Source: Poecilobothrus nobilitatus
Taxonomy: Eukaryota; Arthropoda; Insecta; Diptera; Dolichopodidae
Length of the DNA stretch: 64,000 bases
Assembly (NCBI GenBank): GCA_947095535.1
Contig: OX352773.1
Coordinates: 104,237,948-104,301,947, forward strand
Direction: 5' to 3'
Shown: one piece after another, positions 1 to 9,153 of the stretch
Position numbering within the stretch: position 1 is the stretch's first letter
How the letters are laid out: each line of letters opens with the position of its first letter
Made by a program: the position numbers and the translations under genes
The notes under the pieces: model-generated
What the model saw: only the letters and a program-made list of their open reading frames with translations
Databases searched by the model: none
What the model was told of the DNA's origin: nothing

Positions 1-975
1 TATTCTGATTTATATTTAAAAACAGATGTTTTGTTGTTGGCCGATGTTTTTGAAAAATTTCGAATTACTTCTTTGAAAACACACAAACTAGATCCAGCTC
101 ATTATTATACACTTCCTGGTTATACATGGGATGCAATGTTATTGTATACAAATATAAAGTTGGAACTTCTTACAGATATTGATATGATAATGTTTATTGA
201 GAGGGATATACGTGGAGGGTGAACACAATGTACAAAAAGATACTGTGAAGCGAATAATCAATATTTGGAAACTTTTGATAAAGACAAACCAGAGAAATAT
301 TTAATGTATTGGGATATAAATAATCAGTATGGATATGCTATGACACAACATTTGCCATATGGAGGTTTTAAATGGGTTGAAAATACTGAAGAATTTACAG
401 CTGATACAATTTCTTCTATTTCTGATGATTGTGATAAGGGATATATTTTTGAAGTAGATTTGGAATATCCTAAAGAGCTTCATGATTTACATTTAGATTT
501 ACCATTTTGTCCTGAAAATATGTGTCCACCAGGTTCCAAACAGAAAAAATTGCTTGCCACTTTATATGACAAATCTAAATATGTTATACATTATAGAAAT
601 TTAAAACAAGCTCTGAAACATGGTTTAAAATTAACAAAAATTCATAGAGTTATAGAATTTAATCAATCTCCTTGGTTAAAATCATATATTGATTTGAATA
701 CAAAACTAAGAGCTGAAGCAACGAATGATTTTGAAAAAAATCAATATAAATTATTCAATAATGCAGTATTTGGAAAAACTATGGAGAATGTGCGAAAATA
801 TAGTTCCGTGAAACTGGTTTCAAAATGGGTAGGTAGATATGGAGCTAGTGCTTTGATAGCATCCCCTTTCTTTAAAAGTGGTACAGTTTTTAATGAAAAT
901 TTGGTAGCAATAGAACTTTTTAAATCAGAAGTGTATTTTTGTAAACCAATTTATGTTGGATTATGTGTGTTGTGA
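1..975 (+). pseudogene. POLB: Polinton/Maverick protein-primed DNA polymerase B, truncated
   Basis: Family role: the B-family polymerase copies the element's linear DNA from a terminal-protein primer. The frame is open from base 1 to an in-frame TGA at 220-222, then continues in the same frame to a TGA at 973-975. Visible blocks are [15 protein letters not shown] (exonuclease-side), YWDINNQYGYAMTQ with LPYGGFKW (the first palm aspartate region), KLFNNAVFGKTMENVRKY and NENLVAIEL. The frame ends just before the segment that carries the YGDTDS-type catalytic motif, so the active site is incomplete. The 5' part lies outside the window. An ORF caller could start the second part at TTG 265, but this is simply the continuation after the stop. 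Polinton POLB usually lies near one element end, which fits this position. The family call is strong; loss of function is certain. Confidence 0.93.
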
Positions 976-1049
976 GTGTGTAATGAGTAAAAAAAGAAAT
1001 AAATTTTTTAAATTGTTCTTAAAAATGTGTTTTAATGAATTTGTTTAAT

Positions 1050-1455
1050 AAATTTTAAGCACCATAAAACTACAAACATCCCATTTGAATTTGAATACTT
1101 TTTTTCTGATAGTGATTAAAATAGTAAAACATAATCTTCCAAATTTTTTATTAAAATGTGTTTACTTAATTTGAGATACATTTCAATCGAACATTAACTC
1201 TAATATTTTTGTATTTACATTGTATGGTAAATTTTAAGCACCATAAAACCACAAACATCCCATTTGAATTTGAATACTTTTTTTCTGATAGTGATTAAAA
1301 TAGTAAAACATAATCTTCCAAATTTTTTATTAAAATGTGTTTACTTAATTTGATGCAAATTTCAATCGAGCATCAACGCTAATATTTTAGTATTTACATT
1401 GTATGGTAAATTTTAAGCACCATAAAACCACAAACATCCTTTAAATTTGAATATC
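1050..1455. repeat. 179-bp tandem repeat, about 2.3 copies
   Basis: The word AAATTTTAAGCACCATAAAA recurs at 1050, 1229 and 1408, giving a 179-bp period. The first two units are nearly identical and include a shared stretch ending in TTGTATGGT; the third breaks off after about 45 bp. The array fills the gap between the truncated polymerase and the next ORF. It may be intergenic expansion or part of a terminal/subterminal region of the Polinton. No gene is seen in it. Confidence 0.85.
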
Positions 1456-1566
1456 AAATGCCATCAAAAAAAATCTAAATATTCCCCAAAATTCAGTATA
1501 AATAACCCACAAAATTTCATAAATGCATCAGTCAAAATACAGCAGTATAATAATAATAATAATAAT

Positions 1567-1929
1567 ATGGATTTCATCAATGAATTTAACAAAAAATTTT
1601 GTCCTGAGACAATATTTAGATTGGCTCAAGTGACAATTAATAAAAAATATAATATAATAAAAGCGGAGTTAACAACAACGAGATATGGTGAAAGGTTGGT
1701 GTTAAAATTGAGCAACAGGCGATTGCTCTATTTACAAAAAATGTTTGTTAACGTAAATACTGAGGACCTTAACAAACTAAATAGCGGAAATTAATCAATA
1801 ATTAATCTAGGGAAGAATACAAATAGGCTGTACAGCCTAAAAATTGCAGAATATGTGATGGAGAAGCTCCCGTCCGATGAGGACTGGGAGCAGGAGCTGG
1901 AGGTTGATGAAGCAGATTATAAAATCTAA
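1567..1929 (+). pseudogene. Small Polinton protein, possible OB-fold ssDNA-binding protein
   Basis: Counting from the ATG at 1567, the reading frame encodes about 75 residues, meets TAA at 1792-1794, and continues in the same frame for another 45 codons to TAA at 1927-1929. The open part has a run like NKKYNIIKAELTTTRYGERL, whose alternating strands and 'TxYG' turn resemble small OB-fold single-strand DNA-binding proteins. The tail is acidic (SDEDWEQELEVDEADY), also common in such proteins, and is visibly richer in GC than its surroundings. A longer frame begins upstream at a TTG, which I do not think is the start. Beside the polymerase, a replication role is plausible but is inferred from pattern only. 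Confidence 0.45.
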
Positions 1930-2243
1930 ATATTAAATAAAAAATATTATAAACCAAAAAAAGAAAAATAAAAATAAAAGTATAAAAATAATAATTTTCT
2001 TTTCATTTAATTAGGTTTTTTATTTTATAGGTTCTTTAGAGACTTGAAATCTTGAGTTCAGATTTCAGTTTCTTCTTCCTTCCATTTGAACCCATGATGA
2101 TTTTTAGTTCTCCGGGTGAATTTAGAACTGCAATCTCTTTTAGCAAAAATTTATTTTAAGATCAACAATCGCATATTCCATTTTTATACAATTTTCCATG
2201 GGTTAAATAAAGAAAAATAAAAGAAAAAAAAAAAAAATGTATA
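1930..2243. other. AT-rich intergenic stretch
   Basis: Apart from A-rich runs and several AATAAA-like words that could be polyadenylation signals for the gene ending at 1929, I see no coding or structural feature. Confidence 0.6.
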
Positions 2244-2600
2244 ATAATAATATAATATACATACATACAAAAAATCTTTTGTTTAAATTTCATTTCTTAT
2301 AACTAAATTCTAATTATTCTTTATCAGTTAGTTTTTTATTTCATTTATGTTCAAATATAGAGAAATAACCTTGAACTTCAACAAAATTATTAATGTAGGT
2401 CAGTTTAAATAAAGCTAGACTAAGAATAAAAAAAAAATTTTTTTACTTTTTATTATGTTTTATTTACTGATAATATTTTTTTTTTTTCTTAACAATATGA
2501 AATAAAAAATTCTAAACATAAATGTACACAATTGTAGGAAATAAAATTTTGATATTTATTATAATTATATGTAGCTAATCTCCTGAATGATTTAATTAAA
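2244..2600. repeat. Duplicate of the protease 3' end and its flank (copy 1)
   Basis: This stretch matches 4,834-5,190 almost base for base: a common start TAATAATATAATATA, the shared phrase GTAGGTCAGTTTAAATAAAG, and then the 3' end of the cysteine protease on the minus strand. Copy 1 therefore carries a dead C-terminal scrap of the protease. The two copies lie in direct orientation on either side of the capsid genes. Copy 1 has more small length changes in its A/T runs than copy 2. Confidence 0.85.
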
Positions 2601-2656
2601 ATTTGTGCTTTTTAGACATCATTTATTCATTTAATCATTTATTTTCATACATAAAT

Positions 2657-3858
2657 TTAGATAATTTTGGCAACTTCTCCTGTTAATGGTTTAAATTCAA
2701 TTAACCGGTCATGTAAAATAAGACAATAAGCTGTAGTATTGTTTGGAATTTTTTTTAATGTCTTTAATTCAATTTTAACATCAACTGGTCCCATTTTAAC
2801 GTTTTCATTTTGATAACGAGTATCAATTATAAAGAATGGAGAATCAGTTTTAAAGTTTTCACATGAAATTAATGGTTCTGATATTGAGTTATTATAATAA
2901 AAGCTTCTAAAATTCGAATATGCTTCATATGCTAAAGCATAATGATTTTTTGTAAAATCTAAATTCATATCTTCATATGGATATGATTCTGAATTTAAAT
3001 ATACTTTTATATTTTCAATATCACAATAATTAAAAGTTGAAGGATCTTCATCCAGTTTATTTTGTTTACCAGTTTGTAGAGCAAAAACAATAAAACGAGG
3101 TTTTTTCAAGTTGTGATGCTGTTTTAACATTCCAAATATGATGTGTAGTTCCTGTTGGTAATGTGGGATATTCATGTAATTCCCAATTTCTAAAAGGAAT
3201 TTTCATAACCGAACCATTTTCAATACTTTTGTATAAATTTAATTTAGGATTATCAGCTAAGTTAATATGTTGAACCTTCCAATATATTTTTGTAATAGTA
3301 AGTTTTGGTTTTTCACTTGCATTAGTACTGCTACATAATAATGAATTATCATTAGATCGAGAGCGAGTTAATATTAATTCATGTTTTGCATTTGGAATAT
3401 TTGTAGTCTTCAGCAAACCCTATTAATCTTTTTAAGGGTCCACAAAAATTAAAATACAAATTATTTATTTTAATTGATTCATCAGGTGACCAACTTCCAT
3501 TGTATAAAGCTGTACTTTCATTCCGGCTGAGTGAGATATAGTTTTTTAATGTTGAAGTTATTCCAACATTACGATTATGATCAATTTCCTTACCATTAAG
3601 TTCATAGCGAATTTCATCAAAAAGTAATGGTATAGCATTATTAACGAATTTAGTGTGAGTAACAGCTGTTCCATCATGTTTTGATACATAACCTTCAATG
3701 CAGATTAGACTTGTTGAGGGTAATATATTTAAGTTTTGATTTTGTATTTGTATTCGTATAGTATCACTTAATCCGAATGTGTTTAAGAATGATGAATATG
3801 AATGCCAATGAGCTTTAGTTATAGTTTCATCAAAAATAGGATCATTAAAAAGTTGCAT
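2657..3858 (-). pseudogene. Polinton major capsid protein (double jelly-roll), frameshifted
   Basis: Three overlapping minus-strand frames (3858-3379, 3416-3066, 3175-2657) read as one protein of roughly 400 residues. The N-terminus starts at an ATG at 3858 and has the features of Polinton/adintovirus major capsid proteins: an early HWHSYSSF block, a strand-rich first jelly roll with DEIRYELNGKEID, and later LPTGTTHHIWNVK and an IDTRYQNENVKMGPVDVKIELK block. The first frame change lies near 3,400; the second is near 3,105-3,120, close to a run of six T. In the family this protein forms the hexon-like shell. It is in line with the penton, protease, pX-like and PLA2 genes, probably one late transcription block. 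The capsid identity is from recognised pattern, not a search. Confidence 0.85.
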
Positions 3859-3859
3859 T

Positions 3860-4042
3860 TTAATTTACTTTTAGCAGATATCCAAGAGATTTTAAATATT
3901 CTTTATTTTCAAATGATAATCGTTTTTTGTATTTTAAATGCTGAGTTACACCTCCTCCTTCGACTGCCTTTAAAGAATTAAGGTGATGTTTATCATTCTG
4001 TGAATGTATATTGGATTGATAACTTTGATTAAATACGATCAT
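3860..4042 (-). CDS. Small ORF between penton and major capsid genes
   Basis: A 60-residue frame starts at an ATG overlapping the end of the penton gene by 14 bp and stops one base before the capsid ATG. This tight packing suggests a real gene of the capsid block. It is polar, has a GGG turn (VEGGGVTQHLKYKKR) and a basic, lysine-rich C-terminal half. I do not recognise a domain. It could be a small virion or scaffold protein of the element. It is open, though its neighbours on both sides are broken. Confidence 0.5.
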   Translation of the reverse strand: MIVFNQSYQSNIHSQNDKHHLNSLKAVEGGGVTQHLKYKKRLSFENKEYLKSLGYLLKVN

Positions 4043-4727
4043 TCTGAAGCTTTAAGTGTAATCTTATTGTTATTGTTTCTCCACGAAAATTTATTATATT
4101 ACCATTCTGATCAAGGAGTTTTACAGTAATAGAACTTATCTGATTAATAGTTACTGGTAAATAAATAACATTCTTAGGAACTTCAATTATTTTATAGCCA
4201 GGACTGACGTTAATAGAGTATTCATGTAAAGTGTGAGCCTCTTTTCCATTAATATAAGCTCCAGAAACAATATTGCATTCTACTCTTATTATATTTATTT
4301 TATTAATATACACAAAAAGATCTGAAGTATGCTATTTATTGGCTAATAATTACTTCTTACTGAAACCTACTAATCCGCCAATTGTATCTTCTCTTTCAAA
4401 ATCAATATCCTTATCAGCAAAAATTTCACACTTTAATGTATTATTATTTGCTCTTATAATTAATTTTTCCTTATCTGCTTTAGTTACATTCAGCGTTTTC
4501 CTAAAAAATAGTTCAATATCACCAATTTCATATGAACATGTTGGAATTGCAATAGGTTTATCATCAATAATAAATGTATTATTCTCCTCATCTATATTAG
4601 GTATTGAGTTATACGTTTGAAAATCAACTAAACCGCAGGTATATTCTCTTCCCTTTAGATCAATAGGGGGGAAATAATTAGTTGTCAATATGGAAGAATT
4701 TCCGTTTAAAGTTAATGTTATTGACAT
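4029..4727 (-). pseudogene. Polinton penton / minor capsid protein, two internal stops
   Basis: Starts at the ATG at 4727 (MSITLTLNGNSSILTTNYFP) and runs in one frame to 4029, interrupted by TAA at 4350-4352 and a TAG a few codons later. Family features are FFPPID-like and LVDFQTYNSIPN in the N-terminal part, IGGLVGFSKK just before the stops, then NIIRVECNIVSGAYINGK, PGYKIIEVP and NFRGETITIRLHLK at the C-terminus. Full length without the stops would be about 232 residues, normal for the penton-like single jelly-roll protein of insect Polintons. Because both halves lie in the same frame, simple point mutations account for the break. In the virion it would sit at the five-fold vertices. Confidence 0.85.
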
Positions 4728-4833
4728 GTCTTTAATTGATACAATGAGATATTTTAGTAGTGTATTCTGTTTTTATATAGGTTTTAAAGGCTAATCCAAA
4801 ATTCAATGATTTAGATTTAAGGCTAATACGCAT

Positions 4834-5190
4834 TAATAATATAATATATACATACATACAAAAATCTTTCGTTTAAATTTCTTTTGTTATAACTAAATTC
4901 TAATTATTCTTTATCAGTTAGTTTTTTATTTCATTTATGTTCAAATATAAAGAAATAACCTTGAACTTGAACAAAATTATTAATGTAGGTCAGTTTAAAT
5001 AAAGCTAGACTAAGAATAAAACAAAATTTTTTAAATTTTTTTATTATATTTTATTTACTGATAATATTTTTTTTCTTAACAATATGAAATAAAAATTCTA
5101 AACATAAATGTCCACAATTGTAAGAATTCAAATTTTGATATTTATTATAATTATATGTACGCTTATCTCCTAAATATTTTATTACTTCTA
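4834..5190. repeat. Duplicate of the protease 3' end and its flank (copy 2)
   Basis: Direct-repeat partner of 2,244-2,600. This copy is the original context, since the protease frame continues intact beyond it. The stretch between the penton start (4727) and the protease stop (5051) is otherwise AT-rich with no further gene. Confidence 0.85.
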
Positions 5191-5470
5191 ATGGCGGTCT
5201 TAAATTTCCAAAACTATCAAAATAATGAGTTATTTCTACATTTTCAAAATAAGCTACCCAATGCGTTCCATTTCCAATAGAATTATCTAAATTTATTATA
5301 CCACATTCATATTTCCAAGGTCTACGTATTGGCAAATTATCTCTCATAAAAACTCCTCGAAAATATTTGAAGTATTTTTTACCAAAGTTTTCTAAATCAA
5401 TATTTGTAAGAGCTCTATTGGGTAGCTTAGTTAATGGTTTTTTGGATTCAAATAATGTCCTAAACCATTC
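5051..5470 (-). CDS. PRO: Polinton adenovirus-type cysteine protease
   Basis: The family is the adenain/Ulp1-like maturation protease that trims virion proteins. Visible active-site blocks in order are GTHWVAYF (catalytic His), YFDSFG (the acidic partner) and YNCGHLCLEFL (catalytic Cys). The first ATG in the frame is at 5347 (MRDNLPIRRPWKYECG), but homologous-looking sequence (ALTNIDLEN, then FRGVF) extends upstream in the same open frame to about 5470 with no ATG. The true start may therefore have been lost, or lie in the overlapping upstream gene. The C-terminal part reads cleanly to TAA. Its last part is duplicated at 2,244-2,600. Catalytic residues are present, but the N-terminus is doubtful. 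Confidence 0.85.
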   Translation of the reverse strand, partial: EWFRTLFESKKPLTKLPNRALTNIDLENFGKKYFKYFRGVFMRDNLPIRRPWKYECGIINLDNSIGNGTHWVAYFENVEITHYFDSFGNLRPPLEVIKYLGDKRTYNYNKYQNLNSYNCGHLCLEFLFHIVKKKNIISK

Positions 5471-5901
5471 TTATATGGTTTTAAATGCAATCCATTTCCT
5501 CCTTTTAATGCTATTGCTTCCATCATTTTATTATGACGTTCACTTTCATGTAATTGTTTACGAGCACTTTTAGCATCATTTATAGCTTTTGTTATGCCTG
5601 CGACACCACCTGAAAGTGCACCAATAGCTGATAGACCTGCAAATATAGGGATTAAAGGTAAAACTCCTCCAATTTTTGGTACAGGAATTATTCGTGGAAT
5701 GTTAATGTTTTTTTTCTGTCCTTTAGAAAACTTTCTAGCAGCATGTAAAGCAATTTTTATAATATTTTTAGCATTCGCTGGTTTTTTTATAGTTTTAACA
5801 GCTACTTTAGCTTCCTTTATAATATTTTTCAAGGGCTTTTTTCTCGGAATTTTATTTTTTTTATTTTTTAAACCCATACCGAGCTTAACTTTAGCTTTCA
5901 T
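5431..5901 (-). CDS. Basic/hydrophobic minor virion protein (pX/pVI-like)
   Basis: Reads 156 residues from the ATG at 5901, whose start overlaps the end of the PLA2 gene; an earlier GTG at 5919 is less likely. The N-terminal half is very rich in Lys and Arg (KNKKNKIPRKKPLK and similar). It is followed by a hydrophobic, glycine-rich segment (PLIPIFAGLSAIGALSGG) and a helical tail ending in NGLGHYLNPK. A basic DNA-binding part followed by an amphipathic/membrane-active part is the pattern of adenovirus core or membrane-lytic proteins and of their Polinton counterparts. The 3' end overlaps the protease frame by about 40 bp. It is uninterrupted. The precise homology is inferred from composition and position. 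Confidence 0.65.
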   Translation of the reverse strand: MKAKVKLGMGLKNKKNKIPRKKPLKNIIKEAKVAVKTIKKPANAKNIIKIALHAARKFSKGQKKNINIPRIIPVPKIGGVLPLIPIFAGLSAIGALSGGVAGITKAINDAKSARKQLHESERHNKMMEAIALKGGNGLHLKPYKNGLGHYLNPKNH

Positions 5902-6246
5902 TGTGTTTTTTACTAACACAATTTAAACGTTCACCAAAACTTGAGTCTTTAGCTTTAGCCCTTTGCCAGGCTTTCTCTGCTAATATTTTATCAGCTATAT
6001 GACGCTGATTTTGATCAGTATTTTGAGAATATGCTATATCATGCTCTCGACAAGCTTCATCTAAACCATTTATTCCTTTATCACCTCGAGCAAATCGTTT
6101 TTTTAGTTTTGTTCCAGGACCGCAATCCAGGCTTTATAGCCAGGTAAATGTGCTTCAAATGGCAGTTTATTAATTAGTGAATTAATTACACCTTTTCCAT
6201 TAACAGTTTTTTGGTTACTGATTAAATATTTATTATGAATAGACAT
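5891..6246 (-). pseudogene. Phospholipase A2-domain protein (parvovirus VP1u type)
   Basis: A frame starts at the ATG at 6246 (MSIHNKYLISNQK), runs through HLPGYKAW, then shifts near 6,125. In the next frame come a calcium-loop block CGPGTKLKKR, the basic KRFARGDKGIN, the catalytic helix DEACREHDIAYS with the His-Asp pair, and a C-terminal helix DKILAEKAWQRAKAKDSSFGER, ending in TAA at 5891-5893. These are the marks of the short secreted-type PLA2 fold used by parvoviruses to leave endosomes, also seen in insect Polinton-like elements. Length about 118 residues. The single frameshift breaks the gene; catalytic residues are intact. It heads the minus-strand virion block, 72 bp from the divergent ATPase gene. 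Confidence 0.85.
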
Positions 6247-6318
6247 AATATTAAGTTGATTAGTTTAATAAGTTGTTTAGTTTAAGAAAGTCACTCAAAT
6301 ACTAATCACATTTATAAA
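6247..6318. promoter_or_regulatory. Divergent intergenic region between PLA2 and ATPase genes
   Basis: Only 72 bp separate the two divergent ATGs, so promoters for both the minus-strand virion block and the plus-strand ATPase must be here or inside the genes. It contains TTAGTTTAATAAGTTGTTTAG-like repeats and AT-rich words but no sharp TATA box. The call is from position. Confidence 0.4.
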
Positions 6319-7002
6319 ATGAAATTTATAAAACTAGATAATGCAGTTAAAGTTAAAAATTTTGATCAAAATTCAAAAAAGAAAATAAAAAGACATGGTG
6401 AATGCTTTCCAGATAGTATAAGAGGATTAATAGTCGGACCTTCAAATTGTGGTAAAACTAATGCTATGATAAGTATGCTTTTAGATCCGAAAGGGCTCAA
6501 ATTTCAAAACATATATATCTACTCGAAATCATTGCATCAACCTAAATATGAATATTTAAAAAAATTAATAAAACCAATCAAAGGAATGGGATATAACGAA
6601 TTTTCAAATAATGCTGATGTAATTGAACCATCAGCCTCACAGCCAAACTCAATATTTATTTTTGATGATGTAGCTTGTGATAAACAAGATAATATAAGAG
6701 CCTATTTTTGTATGGGACGTCATCAAGAAGTAGATAGTTTTTATTTATGTCAATCTTATACAAGAATTCCGAAACATTTAGTTAGAGATAATGCTAATTT
6801 TTTAATTATATTTAAGCAGGATGATTTAAATTTAAAACATATATATAATGATCATGTAAATTCTGATATGTCTTTTAATGAATTTAAAAAATTGAGTGCA
6901 TGCTGCTGGAATGATAGTTATGGTTTTCTATTAATTGACAAAGATAGCGATTTAAATAATGGACGTTATAGAAAAAATTTTGATGCATTTGCTAAATTTT
7001 AG
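6319..7002 (+). CDS. ATP: Polinton DNA-packaging ATPase (FtsK/HerA-A32 type)
   Basis: A full 227-residue frame from the ATG at 6319 to TAA. The Walker A motif is GPSNCGKT, preceded by a hydrophobic strand (RGLIVG); the Walker B strand is SIFIFDDVACD; a later LCQSYTRIPKHLVRDN block carries the sensor/arginine-finger-like residues, followed by the strand FLIIFKQDD. Length and motif spacing are those of Polinton and adintovirus packaging ATPases, which pump genome DNA into preformed capsids. Unlike most neighbours it has no stop or frameshift. It begins the plus-strand group that continues with the DUF8207-type and fibre-like genes. Confidence 0.92.
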   Translation: MKFIKLDNAVKVKNFDQNSKKKIKRHGECFPDSIRGLIVGPSNCGKTNAMISMLLDPKGLKFQNIYIYSKSLHQPKYEYLKKLIKPIKGMGYNEFSNNADVIEPSASQPNSIFIFDDVACDKQDNIRAYFCMGRHQEVDSFYLCQSYTRIPKHLVRDNANFLIIFKQDDLNLKHIYNDHVNSDMSFNEFKKLSACCWNDSYGFLLIDKDSDLNNGRYRKNFDAFAKF

Positions 7003-7009
7003 TTAACCC

Positions 7010-7165
7010 AAGATCTGTTAGCAGTTGACAGTTACTACTGAACAGGCCATTTAATAGATATCAGTTAGTAGTTTGCAATTAGCAGATAGCAGTTACCAGT
7101 CAGCAGTTAGCGATTATCAGCTAGCAGTTAGCAAGAGAACAGTTCAGTTGATAATTGAACTAATC
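7010..7165. repeat. Array of short degenerate CAGTTAGCAG-like repeats
   Basis: Between the ATPase and the next gene the sequence is a chain of words such as GTTAGCAGTTGACAGTTAC, ATCAGTTAGTAGTTTGC, AATTAGCAGATAGCAG, CAGTCAGCAGTTAGCG and CAGCTAGCAGTTAGCAAG, at roughly 7-10 bp spacing. GC content is locally raised. No ORF spans it. It could be repeat expansion, a clustered protein-binding site, or an element replication/transcription control region. Confidence 0.7.
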
Positions 7166-7178
7166 CTCATTTAAAAAA

Positions 7179-8156
7179 ATGGATGAACAACTTATGAAAG
7201 ATTTAATGAAAACTCGTAAAAATTTAAAAAGGAAATTTCAATCTTTAAAAGTTCAGAAGCTATCAGAAGACCGTAATCGAGAAGAAGCTTTCACTCCAAT
7301 TACAAAACCATTGAAAGAATTGACAAATATTGTCAAACAACAACAACAACAATTTTCAAATAATGTTATCAAACCGGAAATTAAATTGCCTGCTAGCGAT
7401 GATAACACCTTAAAATTATTGAGATCATTTAAGCCGGAAGTTAAAACACCTAGCAACAAAAGTAATACTCACCGTAAATTTATAACTTCAACACCAAATA
7501 CTATAAAATTTGAGACGTCATCTATAACTGATAATATTATTGATGAATCATCAATTTCACAATTTCCTGTTCTTAACAAGTCAGAACTTGATAAGATATA
7601 TGGGCCATATTTTGATGAGTCATTAAATGTTCGAAAACTTGGGAATGCTAATTTTCAAATAGATGAAATTACTAAAAATATTTCGATTGATAATGAAGTT
7701 TTTAAAGGAACTGATGGTCTATATGAATTGATATTTAAAAAAAAACCCATAAACTATACTGAAAGTGATTTAAAAACATATCATCAAATACTTAACAAAA
7801 CGAATGTACATAGAAGAAATTATGATCATTTAGAGCAAATAAAAGGAAACAAAGGTTTTAAATACAAAAATATATTAAGAAAATGATATGAACATGATTA
7901 TAACACTAGACATAAAAAAACTGGTTTAGGCTGTTCGAAAAAAAAGTTTACAAATTATTCTCATAAATCTTCTACTCCGGAAACTCATTTAAATTATACA
8001 AATTAATCAAATCAGTATGTTTATTGGGATGATCCTAATGAATTAGTTGACAGATTAAAACTTTTAATTGCATCAGAAACAGCTGGTAACAACAATCATC
8101 ACAATGAAATTATACCTATAATTGAAGAGTTGAGAGAAGCAAATATAATACAATAA
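7179..8156 (+). pseudogene. Polinton DUF8207-type protein, two in-frame stops
   Basis: Starts at the ATG at 7179 (MDEQLMKDLMKTRKNLKRKF). A Lys-rich, partly coiled N-terminal region with a Q5 run is followed by a conserved-looking domain: YGPYFDE, NISIDNEVFKGTDGLYELIFKKKP and YTESDLKTYHQILNKTNVHR. TGA at 7884-7886 and TAA near 8005 interrupt the frame, which then continues with YVYWDDPNELVDRLKLLIAS and ends EIIPIIEELREANIIQ at TAA 8154-8156. The whole frame is 325 codons, typical for this uncharacterised protein of insect Polintons. I know no biochemical function. Both breaks leave the frame unchanged. Confidence 0.8.
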
Positions 8157-8187
8157 CTATTTACATTAACAATCAGTTAAAACCATA

Positions 8188-8691
8188 ATGTCACTTGATA
8201 AATTTGGACGTAGTATAGCTTCTTCTTCTAGAAAACTACATACTCAAGGTCCTCCAGGTATAGGTTTCAAATTAACTTCTGAAGGAAATTATGATTTAGA
8301 TAACAAAATTTTATCAAATGTTCAAAAACCAATTAATGGAAGTGACGCAGCAACACAAAATTCTGTAAATACCCATATTTTCTTTCAGAAAGAATTATTA
8401 CAAAACGAGATAAGAGAAATGTTTACTCATTTAGAGACATCAACATCTATAGAACTTAAATTATCAGAAGAAAAATTAATAATATTAGAAGAAAAAATGC
8501 AAATTAGTTTAGAGGAAATCCATATCAAATTCTCGCAATTGTTAAATGAAAAATTTTTACAAATGAATGATTTTATTGAATTTCAACTCAAAAAACCAAT
8601 TAAATTTATTAATGAGAGACTACAAAAAGCTGAAGCTCAAGCTCAATCAGCATTGGATTTATTAAGTGGTTTAGAACTTATAAAAAAATAA
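8188..8691 (+). CDS. Coiled-coil, fibre-like Polinton protein
   Basis: A 167-residue open frame from ATG 8188 to TAA. Its N-terminal third has GPPGIGFKLTSEGNYDLDNK and LSNVQKPINGSDAATQNSV, a pattern seen at the start of phage- and Polinton-type tail or fibre proteins. The rest is a long Glu/Lys-rich heptad-like coiled coil from about residue 60 to the end, with 'QAQSALDLL' near the C-terminus. No globular head domain is present, so this may be a spike stalk or a truncated fibre. It is intact and starts 31 bp after the previous gene. The role is inferred from resemblance only. Confidence 0.6.
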   Translation: MSLDKFGRSIASSSRKLHTQGPPGIGFKLTSEGNYDLDNKILSNVQKPINGSDAATQNSVNTHIFFQKELLQNEIREMFTHLETSTSIELKLSEEKLIILEEKMQISLEEIHIKFSQLLNEKFLQMNDFIEFQLKKPIKFINERLQKAEAQAQSALDLLSGLELIKK

Positions 8692-8720
8692 TTGAGATCA
8701 GTTTTCATTTACTTTTCGAA

Positions 8721-9014
8721 ATGGATATACATCAAATCGGATATACTTTAAATAATTTTTTAGATAAATATGAAGATATTTTATTGGAGGCACATTATGA
8801 ATAATTAAAAATTCACTTTCATTTTTTAAAATTATTTAAAAATTCTAAACAAATTAAAACTAAAGAATATGGATATCATTGGGATATATGCCCTTATACA
8901 TCAGACAACATGACAACTGTTCCAGATACTTGTCCTTGTCATTCAGCAGAACATCATATGTTAAAATGTTCCAAACTAATGGAATTATATAAAAGAATAG
9001 AAAATAGGTTATAA
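8721..9014 (+). pseudogene. Small Cys/His-rich ORF with one stop
   Basis: From ATG 8721 the frame reads 27 codons to TAA (8802-8804) and continues in frame for 69 more codons to TAA at 9012-9014. The second part contains HWDICPYTSDNMT and DTCPCHSAEHHMLKC: four Cys and several His spaced like a small zinc-binding unit. I do not recognise the family. It lies in the same orientation and with short spacing after the fibre-like gene, so it belongs to the element's plus-strand unit. Confidence 0.45.
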
Positions 9015-9153
9015 TAAAAATATACATACTTGTAAACTACTATATATAGAATAAAGAATATGAATTTTATAATTTGAAAATTTATTGTTTGCTTTATTTA
9101 TTTTATTTATAAATGAGTAAAAGAGAGGTATATTTTAATTAGTAATTTGCAAG

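Noticed and set aside
5594..5926. Hydrophobic plus-strand ORF that looks like a membrane protein
   Set aside because: Antisense of the Lys-rich pX-like gene; the Phe/Leu richness comes from reading AAA-type codons backwards.
7253..7459. Minus-strand ORF with a poly-Cys run
   Set aside because: It is the antisense shadow of the Gln run in the DUF8207-type gene.
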